Shown piece by piece: positions 57,608 through 64,000 of a stretch of DNA of 64,000 nucleotides (position 1 is the stretch's first letter; each line of letters opens with the position of its first letter). The stretch is taken from the NCBI RefSeq assembly GCF_030652515.1, contig NZ_JAUSAR010000010.1:1-64000 (forward strand), read 5' to 3'. Below the pieces are notes generated by a model that was not told where the DNA came from, did no database searches, and saw nothing but the letters and a program-made list of their open reading frames with translations. Both the position numbers and the translations under genes were made by a program. The stretch is from Aquabacterium sp. (lineage in GTDB: Bacteria > Pseudomonadota > Gammaproteobacteria > Burkholderiales > Burkholderiaceae_C).

Positions 57608-58918
57608 ATGACATCGCTCACACGAATTGGACTGCGCACCCTCAGCCGCATGGCGGGCTCGACCAAGCTGGATTCGCTGGGCCTGCGCAAGCCGACCGAA
57701 CAGGTGCTGTACCAGGGCACGAAGATGGGTTTCAAGGCCGTGACGGCCGCCAACCGGGCGTTCAAGTCGGTGAAGAACCTGGGTTCGCCGCAGCGCTTGC
57801 CCAAGCGCGGTGCCGGCGACCTGTTCGACCTGGCACCCACCGAAGACCAGCAGATGCTGCGCGAAGCGGCGCGCACCTTTGCCATGGAGCAGTTGCGCGA
57901 GGCTGCGGGCAAGGCCGACATGGCCTACGCCGCGCCGCCTGAGCTGCTGGCGCAATGCGCCGAGCTGGGCATCACCTCGCTGGGCATCCCCGAGGCGCTG
58001 GGCGGCATGGGCACCGAACGCTCGGCCGTGACGAACGTGCTGATCGCCGAAGCCATGGCCGAAGGCGACATGGGCCTGGCCTTTGCCGCGCTGGCGCCCT
58101 CGGCCGTGAGCACGGCGCTGGTGCTGTGGGGCAATGCCGATCAGCAGGCCGACTACCTGGGCGCTTTCACTGGCGAGAACGTGCCTGCGGCGGCCCTGGC
58201 CATCCAGGAGCCCACGCCCTTGTTCGACCCCTTCGAGCTGAAGACCCGCGCCGTGGCGCAAAGCGGTGGTGGCTATGTGATCAACGGCCTGAAGTCGATG
58301 GTGCCGCTGGCGGCCCAAGCAGAGCTGTTCATCGTGGCCGCGCACATCGAGGGCCAGGGCCCGGCGCTGTTCGTGATCGAGTCGTCCACCAAGGGCTTGT
58401 CGGTTGAAGAGGACCGCGCGATGGGGCTGCGCGCCGCGGGGACGGCGCGCTTGAAGTTGGAAGCGGTGGCGGTGCCTGCCAAGGCCTTGCTGGCCGATGG
58501 CGCTGCCGAGGTCTACCGCGAATGCATCCAGTTGTCGCGCCTGGCATGGTGTGCGCTGGGCACGGGCTGCGCGCAAGGCGTGCTCGATTTCATCGTGCCT
58601 TACGTGAACGAGCGCCACGCTTTCGGCGAGCCGATCAGCCACCGCCAGTCGGTCGCTTTTGCCGTGTCCAACATGTCGATCGAGCTGAACGCGATGCGCT
58701 TGCTGACCTGGCGCGCTGCCAGCCTGGTCGATGCGGATGTGGATTTCTTCGAGGCCGCCGCCTTGGCGCGCCGCCTGTGCACCGACAAGGGCATGCAGAT
58801 TGGCAGCGATGGCGTGCAGTTGCTGGGCGGGCATGGTTTCGTCACCGAGTACCCCGTGGAGCGTTGGTACCGAGACCTGCGCGCGGTGGGTGTGATGGAG
58901 GGCGGGCTGCTGATTTGA
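57608..58918 (+). CDS. Acyl-CoA dehydrogenase family protein (first of pair)
   Basis: 436 aa FAD-dependent enzyme that oxidises an acyl-CoA to the 2-enoyl-CoA. An N-terminal extension of about 75 residues precedes the ACAD domain (PTEDQQMLREAARTFAMEQLRE). FAD/substrate-binding segments are EPTPLFDPFELKT and NERHAFGEPISHRQSVAF; QLLGGHGFVTEYPVERWYRDLRA is the conserved C-terminal helix. The presumed catalytic glutamate is in VMEGGLLI, at the very end of the chain, so the usual C-terminal helix is missing. It may function with the next enzyme. Confidence 0.85.
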   Translation: MTSLTRIGLRTLSRMAGSTKLDSLGLRKPTEQVLYQGTKMGFKAVTAANRAFKSVKNLGSPQRLPKRGAGDLFDLAPTEDQQMLREAARTFAMEQLREAAGKADMAYAAPPELLAQCAELGITSLGIPEALGGMGTERSAVTNVLIAEAMAEGDMGLAFAALAPSAVSTALVLWGNADQQADYLGAFTGENVPAAALAIQEPTPLFDPFELKTRAVAQSGGGYVINGLKSMVPLAAQAELFIVAAHIEGQGPALFVIESSTKGLSVEEDRAMGLRAAGTARLKLEAVAVPAKALLADGAAEVYRECIQLSRLAWCALGTGCAQGVLDFIVPYVNERHAFGEPISHRQSVAFAVSNMSIELNAMRLLTWRAASLVDADVDFFEAAALARRLCTDKGMQIGSDGVQLLGGHGFVTEYPVERWYRDLRAVGVMEGGLLI

Positions 58919-58929
58919 CCCACCGCCTA

Positions 58930-58982
58930 CGCGCTTCGCGCGCCCCCTCAAGGGGGCAACACCAGCGGCCCGGCAAAGCCGG
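58930..58982. repeat. Hairpin-rich intergenic repeat (REP-like)
   Basis: Three dyads in a row: CGCGCTTCGCGCG, GCCCCCTCAAGGGGGC and CCGGCAAAGCCGG, in the gap between the two acyl-CoA dehydrogenase genes. I recognise the overall string as a type scattered in Comamonadaceae genomes. Only one copy is seen here. Its middle dyad has a 2-nt centre and differs from the CCCCT-N5-AGGGG sites. Confidence 0.55.
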
Positions 58983-59031
58983 ATCCACGGTGTTCGCTGG
59001 ATGAGACTGGCTTACTGATGAGATTCACGCA

Positions 59032-60246
59032 ATGATCAACCTCGAAATCCCCCGCAAGTTCAAACCCCTGGTGCGCCAGGCCCACGAGACCGCCGCCGAA
59101 GTGCTGCGCCCCATCTCACGCAAGTACGACCGCGCCGAGCACAGCCGCCCGGTTGAGTTGGACATGATGGCCGCCGTGATTGACGGCATGAACGAAGGCA
59201 ACAGCGATGTGGGCGGCACGGGCGCCACCGGCGTGCGCCGTGACGCCAACGATGCGAACCAAGGCAACCGCAACGGCACCAACATCTCCACCTGCCTGTC
59301 CATCATGGAACTGTGCTGGGGTGATGTCGGCATGCTGCTGTCGATGCCGCGCCAAGGCCTGGGCAATGCCGCCATCGCGTCGGTGGCCAATGATGAGCAG
59401 CTCAAGCGCTTCAAGGGTCGCTGGGCCGCGATGGCCATCACCGAGCCGGGCTGCGGCTCCGACTCGGCCGCCATCAAGACCAGCGCGAAGCTCGACGGCG
59501 ACCACTACGTGCTCAATGGCGAAAAGATCTACGTGACCGCAGGCGACCGTGCCGACCTGGTGGTGGTGTGGGCCACGCTGGACAAGAGCTTGGGCCGCGC
59601 CGCGATCAAATCCTTCGTGGTCGAAAAAGGCACGCCCGGCTTCGAGCTGGTGCGCCTGGAGCACAAGCTGGGCATCCGCGCCTCCGACACCGCGCACTTC
59701 ATGATCACCAACTGCCGCGTGCCCAAGGAGAACCTGCTGGGCGACCCTGAAGTGAACCCTGAGAAGAGCTTTGCTGGCGTGATGCAGACTTTCGACAACA
59801 CGCGTCCGCTGGTGGCTTCGATGGCCGTGGGCCTGACGCGCGCCTGCATCGAAGAGATGGGCCAGATCCTGAAGGACTGCGGCTTGACGGTTGATTACAG
59901 TCGTCCGCTGCATCGGCAGGCTTCGGCCGTGGCCGATTTTGTGCGCATGCAGGCTGACTATGAGGCGGCGCGTTTGCTGACCTTGCAAGCCGCCTGGATG
60001 GCCGACAACGGGCGGCCGAATTCGCTGGAGGCTTCGCTGGCCAAGGCGAAGGCGGGGCGCACTTGTGTGGATGTGGCGCTGAAGTGCGTGGAACTGGCGG
60101 GCTCGATTGGGTATACGGAGACGTCGCTGCTGGAGAAGTGGTCGCGTGATGCCAAGATCCTCGACATCTTCGAAGGCACGCAGCAGATCCAGTTGCTGAT
60201 CATTGCGCGAAGGTTGTTGGGGAAGAGTTCGGCGGAGTTGAAGTAG
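59032..60246 (+). CDS. Acyl-CoA dehydrogenase (second of pair)
   Basis: 404 aa. Complete ACAD fold with AITEPGCGSDSAAIKT (FAD), AGDRADLVVVWATLD, VELAGSIGYTETSLLEKWSRDAKILDIFEGTQQIQLLIIARRLL; the catalytic glutamate is in FEGTQQ. Family reaction is flavin-dependent alpha,beta-dehydrogenation, passing electrons to ETF. About 110 nt from the previous gene and the same strand, under likely control of the divergent AraC regulator. Confidence 0.9.
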   Translation: MINLEIPRKFKPLVRQAHETAAEVLRPISRKYDRAEHSRPVELDMMAAVIDGMNEGNSDVGGTGATGVRRDANDANQGNRNGTNISTCLSIMELCWGDVGMLLSMPRQGLGNAAIASVANDEQLKRFKGRWAAMAITEPGCGSDSAAIKTSAKLDGDHYVLNGEKIYVTAGDRADLVVVWATLDKSLGRAAIKSFVVEKGTPGFELVRLEHKLGIRASDTAHFMITNCRVPKENLLGDPEVNPEKSFAGVMQTFDNTRPLVASMAVGLTRACIEEMGQILKDCGLTVDYSRPLHRQASAVADFVRMQADYEAARLLTLQAAWMADNGRPNSLEASLAKAKAGRTCVDVALKCVELAGSIGYTETSLLEKWSRDAKILDIFEGTQQIQLLIIARRLLGKSSAELK

Positions 60247-60312
60247 GGGGCAACCTTGTGTCGGCTTCAGGCTGGTGCGCGAGTCGATGCTGCCTGAGAT
60301 CCAGCACGGCGC

Positions 60313-60341
60313 TTGAAGATGTAGTGCGGATGCACTACAAT
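60313..60341 (+). promoter_or_regulatory. Promoter and embedded operator of the ParDE-type operon
   Basis: TTGAAG (60313-60318) and TACAAT (60336-60341) are 17 nt apart. The spacer and the -10 contain a perfect palindrome TGTAGTGC-GGAT-GCACTACA (60320-60339). A repressor bound here would block the promoter, as expected for antitoxin autoregulation. The start codon is only 7 nt past the -10, so the mRNA may be leaderless or nearly so. Confidence 0.75.
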
Positions 60342-60347
60342 GGGGCC

Positions 60348-60620
60348 ATGAAAACCGCCGTCATCCCCCAAATCCGTGTCGAACCTGAGTTGCGCGCTGA
60401 TCTTGATTCGGTGCTTCTGCCTGGCGAGACGCTGACTGACTTTGTCGAGGCATCGGTGCGTCGCGCCGTCGAATTTCGTCGCGTACAAACGGACTTCGCC
60501 GCGCGGTGCGAAGCATCATTGGCAGCGTACGAGCGCACCGGTGTTTCCATCCCGTCGGATGTTGTCTTGTCCAAGCTTGAGGCGAAGGTCGCAGCAAGGG
60601 TGAAGCAGCTTCGCAAATGA
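60348..60620 (+). CDS. ParD-like antitoxin (ribbon-helix-helix)
   Basis: 90 aa; the track frame is too long at the 5' end. The N-terminus TAVIPQIRVEPELRADLDSVLLPGETLTDFVEASVRRAVEFRR is an RHH DNA-binding motif, and the C-terminal part would wrap the toxin. Overlaps the toxin gene by 4 nt (ATGA). It should repress its own promoter via the palindrome upstream. Confidence 0.85.
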   Translation: MKTAVIPQIRVEPELRADLDSVLLPGETLTDFVEASVRRAVEFRRVQTDFAARCEASLAAYERTGVSIPSDVVLSKLEAKVAARVKQLRK

Positions 60621-60931
60621 CGTTCAGAGTCGAGTTCACGCCTGAGGCCGAGGCCGATCTGGATCGCCTTTTCGACATCATGCTGGATCGCGCCGAGACT
60701 GCCCTAGAAGCCATGCGTGCCTACGAGGCTGTCGAGGCCATTCGCACCGCTGCCAACAGTCATCTCGCGACCACGCCCTACAGCTATCGCAAGGTCGGTC
60801 AACGCCCAACATTGCGTGAACTCATCATCCCGTTCGGCTCCACTGGGTACGTCCTTCGCTTCGATATACGCACCCCTGAGTTGGTCCTCGTTATCGGCGC
60901 GCGCCACCAGCGCGAGGAGGATTTCCACTGA
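60617..60931 (+). CDS. ParE/RelE-family toxin
   Basis: 104 aa. Blocks FTPEAEADLDRLFDIMLDRAET, ANSHLATTPYSYRKVG, LRELIIPFGSTGYVLRFDI and ELVLVIGARHQREEDFH are typical of ParE-type toxins. ParE members poison DNA gyrase, while RelE members cut mRNA; the long N-terminal helix hairpin favours ParE. Whole and apparently functional. Confidence 0.88.
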   Translation: MTFRVEFTPEAEADLDRLFDIMLDRAETALEAMRAYEAVEAIRTAANSHLATTPYSYRKVGQRPTLRELIIPFGSTGYVLRFDIRTPELVLVIGARHQREEDFH

Positions 60932-61018
60932 CAGCGGCTCGCTGAACTGCGACAAGGGAAGGCCCGCAACCGCTGCATCGGAGCCGCCCGTGCTCGATAC
61001 TGCCCACACCAGTCACGG

Positions 61019-61630
61019 TCAGTCCTTGCCCTTGACCTTCGGCTTGAATATATGAACGGTCTCACCCCGGCCGAGCATCTCCACGAGTTGGGCTATTCGC
61101 CTCGCACGCGTCTCGGCTTTCACGGCCGTTTGAATGCGCCACAAGACCGCATAGCGATTTGTCGCGTTGATCGTCGAGAAGAACGCTTTGGCCGTCGGTG
61201 CAGCGTCGAGCGCCGCGATCAGGTCTTCAGGGACCACGGCCGTGCGGGCACCGTCGTACGCCCGAGCCCATCGGCCGTCGGCCTGTGCGGCCTCGACCTG
61301 CACGAGGCCCGGTGCCTGCATTCGGCCCGCCTGGATGAGCGCCGCGACCTTGTCGACATTGATTTTCGACCAGACGCTGCGGGCGCGCCTGGGCGTGAAT
61401 CGTTGGAGGAAATATTGCTCGTCCAAGCCCTTCTTCTGACCATCGATCCAACCCCAGCAGAGCGCGATCTCCACCGCTTCAAGGTAGGTGACGCTGGCAT
61501 CAATGGCACCGCGCTTGGCGATCTTGAGCCACAGGCCTGCGGACGTGGCGTGGTGCTGTCTCAACCAGGTTTCGAACGCCTTGGCGTTCTTGAACACGGT
61601 CGGGGTGTCAGCAGGCTGGTCGATGGACAT
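61019..61630 (-). CDS. YdeI/OmpD-associated family protein
   Basis: 203 aa from MSIDQPADTPTVFKNAKAFETWLRQHH. Family blocks: SAGLWLKIAKRG, TYLEAVEIALCWGWIDGQKKGLDEQYFLQRFTPRRARSVWSKIN, the YdeI-type core, and a C-terminal helical tail. Molecular function unknown; members are linked to bacteriocin or antimicrobial-peptide tolerance. Converges with the toxin gene. Confidence 0.85.
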   Translation of the reverse strand: MSIDQPADTPTVFKNAKAFETWLRQHHATSAGLWLKIAKRGAIDASVTYLEAVEIALCWGWIDGQKKGLDEQYFLQRFTPRRARSVWSKINVDKVAALIQAGRMQAPGLVQVEAAQADGRWARAYDGARTAVVPEDLIAALDAAPTAKAFFSTINATNRYAVLWRIQTAVKAETRARRIAQLVEMLGRGETVHIFKPKVKGKD

Positions 61631-61721
61631 GCGCGAAGTATGCTTGCCTTGCAACCGCGCTGATCTTCTCCCCACCCCTGCCCCTAAAATGGCGCCCCGA
61701 TCCCAGCAGTACCCGCCCCCG

Positions 61722-62552
61722 ATGAACATCACCGTCCAAGAAGAACTGCGCGCCTACATCGACCCGCTGACCCCCGACGAACACGACGCGCTGGAGCGCA
61801 GCATCCTGGCCGAAGGCTGCCGTGATGCGCTGGTACTGTGGGGCGATGTGCTGGTCGATGGCCACAACCGCCACGGCATCTGCCAGAAGCACGGCATCCC
61901 CTTCAACACGGTGCAGAACGCCAGCTTCAAATCGATGGACGACGTGCACCTGTGGATGATCGACCAGCACCTGGGTCGGCGCAGCGTGTCTGACTTTCAA
62001 CGCGGCGTTCTGGCCTTGCGCAAGAAGGACATCATGAGTGCCCGATTGCAGGCCAGCAAGGCGGCCGCGCCGTCGCCAGAGGCATCGGCTGCGGATGCGT
62101 CAGCCAGTGACGCTGCGCCATCCGCCTCGACCCCGCCCTGGGACGTTGACCCCTTGCCCACCCGAGAATCCATCGCCAAGGCCGCGCGCATCAGCAGCAG
62201 CACGGTCAGCCAGATCGAGAAGATCCAGAAGGAAGCCACGCCCGAACTGGTCGCGGCCGTGAAGGCGGGCGACATCTCCATCAACGCCGCGGCGGCGGTG
62301 GCCTCGCTGTCGGTGGACGAGCAAGTGGCGGCCGTGGCGGGCGGCAAGAAGGAGCTGCGCCAGGCGGCCCGGCAGGTGCGCGAAGCCAAGGCCCAAGCAC
62401 GCGCCGCGAACGCGCCTGCCGATGCTTCGGCCCCTGAGGGCGATGACTCAGAGTCCCCCGACGCCGTGATCGCCCGCTTGAAGAAAACCGTGGCCGAGCT
62501 CAGCACCGAGAACGCCATGCTCAAGGCCCGGATTGCCGAGCTGATGGCGTGA
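61722..62552 (+). CDS. ParB-like nuclease/CTPase-domain protein
   Basis: 276 aa. N-terminal ParB-like domain: PLTPDEHDALERSILAEGCRDALVLWGDVLVDGHNRHGICQKHGI (the LVDGHNR segment is the ParB CTP-binding box region). A helix-turn-helix-like part appears at RESIAKAARISSSTVSQIEKIQ, then an Ala-rich region and a coiled-coil C-terminus (IARLKKTVAELSTENAMLKARI). Not next to parA or an origin, so a regulator or plasmid-derived partition relative rather than chromosomal ParB. ATG at 61722; 61689 is an alternative. Confidence 0.75.
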   Translation: MNITVQEELRAYIDPLTPDEHDALERSILAEGCRDALVLWGDVLVDGHNRHGICQKHGIPFNTVQNASFKSMDDVHLWMIDQHLGRRSVSDFQRGVLALRKKDIMSARLQASKAAAPSPEASAADASASDAAPSASTPPWDVDPLPTRESIAKAARISSSTVSQIEKIQKEATPELVAAVKAGDISINAAAAVASLSVDEQVAAVAGGKKELRQAARQVREAKAQARAANAPADASAPEGDDSESPDAVIARLKKTVAELSTENAMLKARIAELMA

Positions 62553-62568
62553 TGCGCGATCACCAGCC

Positions 62569-62880
62569 ATGCCCTTGCCCTTGCCCTTGAACTACCTGAT
62601 CTTCGACCACAGCGAGGACACCGAGGGCATCGGCACTTTCGAGGCCATGGCGTCGGTCACGGCCGACCACCTGGCGGCGGTCCATGCCGAAGTGGCATCA
62701 GTGCTGGCCTGGGCCTTCGCCACCTTCACCGACGCGCATGGCCCCTTGGACCAAGGCTTCGACTGGGACCATGACCTCCTGGTGCAGCAGGAGTCCACCA
62801 CGCTGCACACGGTGACCTTGCTGCTCAGCGGCGGCACGGCCTTTTGCCGGGCCTTCGCCGAGCGCTTTCCGGCCGATTAG
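62569..62880 (+). CDS. Hypothetical protein
   Basis: 103 aa, not recognised. It begins MPLPLPLNYLIFDHSEDTEGIG and has mixed alpha/beta character with the aromatic, acidic stretch DQGFDWDHDLLVQQE and no membrane segment or signal peptide. Short spacing (16 nt) after the ParB-like gene and 33 nt before the DUF1488 gene suggests a shared transcript. Confidence 0.65.
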   Translation: MPLPLPLNYLIFDHSEDTEGIGTFEAMASVTADHLAAVHAEVASVLAWAFATFTDAHGPLDQGFDWDHDLLVQQESTTLHTVTLLLSGGTAFCRAFAERFPAD

Positions 62881-62913
62881 GCGGATACTCGGACTTCACC
62901 CTTTGGAGTCCCC

Positions 62914-63183
62914 ATGTCGCAGATCCCTTTTTTCCACGAAGCGACCGGGGCCGTCAGGTTCTGGGTCATGGTGAACGATGCCCTGGTGGGCGCCAGCGTC
63001 AGCCGCGAAGCCCTGCATTACCGCTTCCGCCCCGATGGTCGTGGTGAAGACCCTCTGGAAACCTACAAAAGCCACTCCGCAGAGATTGACGAGGTGGTGC
63101 GGCGCCGGGTGGCACAAGGCTCGATCGAGCCCGTCATGCTGCGCGAGTTCGACCTGCGGCCGGTGGTGGCGCCCAAGGTGTAG
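62914..63183 (+). CDS. DUF1488-like small protein
   Basis: 89 aa. It resembles DUF1488 proteins: MSQIPFFHEATGAVRFWVMVNDALVGASVSREALHYRF and a C-terminal helix (EIDEVVRRRVAQGSIEPVMLREFDL). Function unknown; often small soluble proteins. Complete. Confidence 0.65.
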   Translation: MSQIPFFHEATGAVRFWVMVNDALVGASVSREALHYRFRPDGRGEDPLETYKSHSAEIDEVVRRRVAQGSIEPVMLREFDLRPVVAPKV

Positions 63184-63236
63184 CCGCTAGGATGCTGGAT
63201 TCGCCGGAGCTTTCGGCCACTTCATCTTCCAGCGCC

Positions 63237-64000
63237 ATGCCTTCAACCGTCCAGCCGGTCCTCCTGATCGCCAACCGTGGCGAGATCGCCATCCGCATCG
63301 CCCGCGCCGCGCATGAACTGGGCTGGCGCACCGTGGGCCTGGTGGCCGAAGACGACCAGGCTGCCCAGCATGCGTTTCACGTGGATGCGCTGCAAGTCTT
63401 GCCCGGCAAAGGCGTGCCGGCCTACCTGAACATCGACCACGTGGTCGCGGCCGCGCAGGCCGAAGGCTGCACGCACGTTCACCCCGGTTATGGCCTGCTG
63501 AGCGAGAACGCCGACTTCGCCCGCGCCTGTGCGGTGGCCGGCCTGGTCTTCGTGGGTCCCGCGCCCGAGGTGCTCGACCTGCTGGGCGACAAGGCGCAAG
63601 CCCGTGCCTTGGCGCGACGCTGCGGCGTGCCGGTCACCGAGGGCATCGACCGTGCCGTCACGGTGCACGAGGCCCAAGACTTTTTCGCGAGGCTGGGCCA
63701 GGGCGGCGCCATGATGATCAAGGCGCTGGCCGGTGGTGGTGGCCGTGGCATGCGCGTGGTCGAGGCCGAGGCCGACATCGCCACCAGCCACGAGCGTTGC
63801 CAGTCCGAAGCCCTGGCCGCGTTTGGCCGCGGCGATGTGTATGTGGAACAGTTGGTGCGCCGCGCGCGCCACATCGAGGTGCAGGTGTTGGGCGATGGCA
63901 GTGGCGCCGTCAGCCACGCCTGGGAGCGCGACTGCACCGTGCAGCGCAACCACCAGAAGCTGGTCGAGATCGCGCCCGCGCCTGATCTGGACCCGGCCTT
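63237..64000 (+). CDS. Biotin carboxylase-type ATP-grasp protein, N-terminal part (3' end outside window)
   Basis: The frame stays open to the window edge and is absent from the ORF track. The chain reads PVLLIANRGEIAIRIARAA (biotin carboxylase N-domain), HPGYGLLSENADFARAC, then the ATP-grasp part KALAGGGGRGMRVV and EQLVRRARHIEVQVLGDG, ERDCTVQRNHQKLVE. It may be the biotin carboxylase of acetyl-, propionyl- or another acyl-CoA carboxylase; the family member cannot be told from the N-terminus. An upstream in-frame ATG at 63192 would add 15 residues. Confidence 0.85.
   Translation, partial: MPSTVQPVLLIANRGEIAIRIARAAHELGWRTVGLVAEDDQAAQHAFHVDALQVLPGKGVPAYLNIDHVVAAAQAEGCTHVHPGYGLLSENADFARACAVAGLVFVGPAPEVLDLLGDKAQARALARRCGVPVTEGIDRAVTVHEAQDFFARLGQGGAMMIKALAGGGGRGMRVVEAEADIATSHERCQSEALAAFGRGDVYVEQLVRRARHIEVQVLGDGSGAVSHAWERDCTVQRNHQKLVEIAPAPDLDPA

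Noticed and set aside
58942-58957. CCCCCTCAAGGGGG as a seventh regulon site
   Set aside because: The centre is 2 nt, not 5-6, and it belongs to the intergenic repeat.

Overview
The window is a GC-rich, densely coded bacterial chromosome segment, most likely from a betaproteobacterium of the order Burkholderiales (Comamonadaceae/Aquabacterium-like). Supporting signs are the mreBCD-mrdA-rodA order, a coq7 ubiquinone hydroxylase, the betaproteobacterial-style gspG-H-I-J-K-L-M-N-D-E-F operon with gspC divergent, PEP-CTERM surface proteins, and a hairpin-rich intergenic repeat of a kind common in Comamonadaceae. This placement is inference from gene content. I see no rRNA, tRNA, CRISPR array, prophage or insertion sequence.

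Layout. 0-6 kb: rod-shape operon (mreB fragment, mreC, mreD, mrdA, rodA), then coq7. 6-14 kb: osmC-like gene, a candidate small RNA, Rep-type helicase, a PEP-CTERM protein, a PcaC-PcaD fusion, an RlpA lipoprotein, an EamA transporter and hemE. 14-21.5 kb: an unassigned locus of two tandem condensation-like acyltransferases converging on a GNAT/GH3/GNAT operon, plus another GNAT. 21.5-29 kb: complete F1Fo ATP synthase operon atpIBEFHAGDC. 29-33 kb: AraC regulator, MpaB/Lcp-like oxygenase, ilvA. 33-45 kb: type II secretion genes. 45-50 kb: AAA ATPase, 5'-nucleotidase, and a molybdate/tungstate ABC operon with a MOSC protein. 50-54 kb: GTP-type PEP carboxykinase, a second PEP-CTERM protein and a secreted pectinacetylesterase-family protein. 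54-60 kb: MetR-like regulator overlapping an RlmN/Cfr-like gene, AraC regulator, two acyl-CoA dehydrogenases. 60-64 kb: ParDE-type toxin-antitoxin pair, YdeI-like protein, ParB-like protein, small unknowns and the start of a biotin carboxylase.

Three observations stand out. (1) A palindromic motif, CCCCT-N5-AGGGG, or close variants of it, occurs in six intergenic regions and not obviously elsewhere. It lies near both PEP-CTERM genes, the secreted esterase, the AAA gene after the secretion operon, the GH3/GNAT operon, and the pckG/molybdate region. It looks like one transcription factor's regulon linking surface, secreted and small-molecule functions. (2) Between osmC and rep, a good sigma70 promoter is followed by a structured RNA of about 124 nt. 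It has a 5' hairpin, two CUCCUCC anti-Shine-Dalgarno motifs and a strong intrinsic terminator, which is the architecture of an Hfq-type regulatory sRNA. (3) The GH3 adenylating enzyme between two GNAT-like proteins, facing two condensation-domain-like acyltransferases, looks like a compact pathway for an acyl-amide or ester metabolite that I cannot match to a known system.
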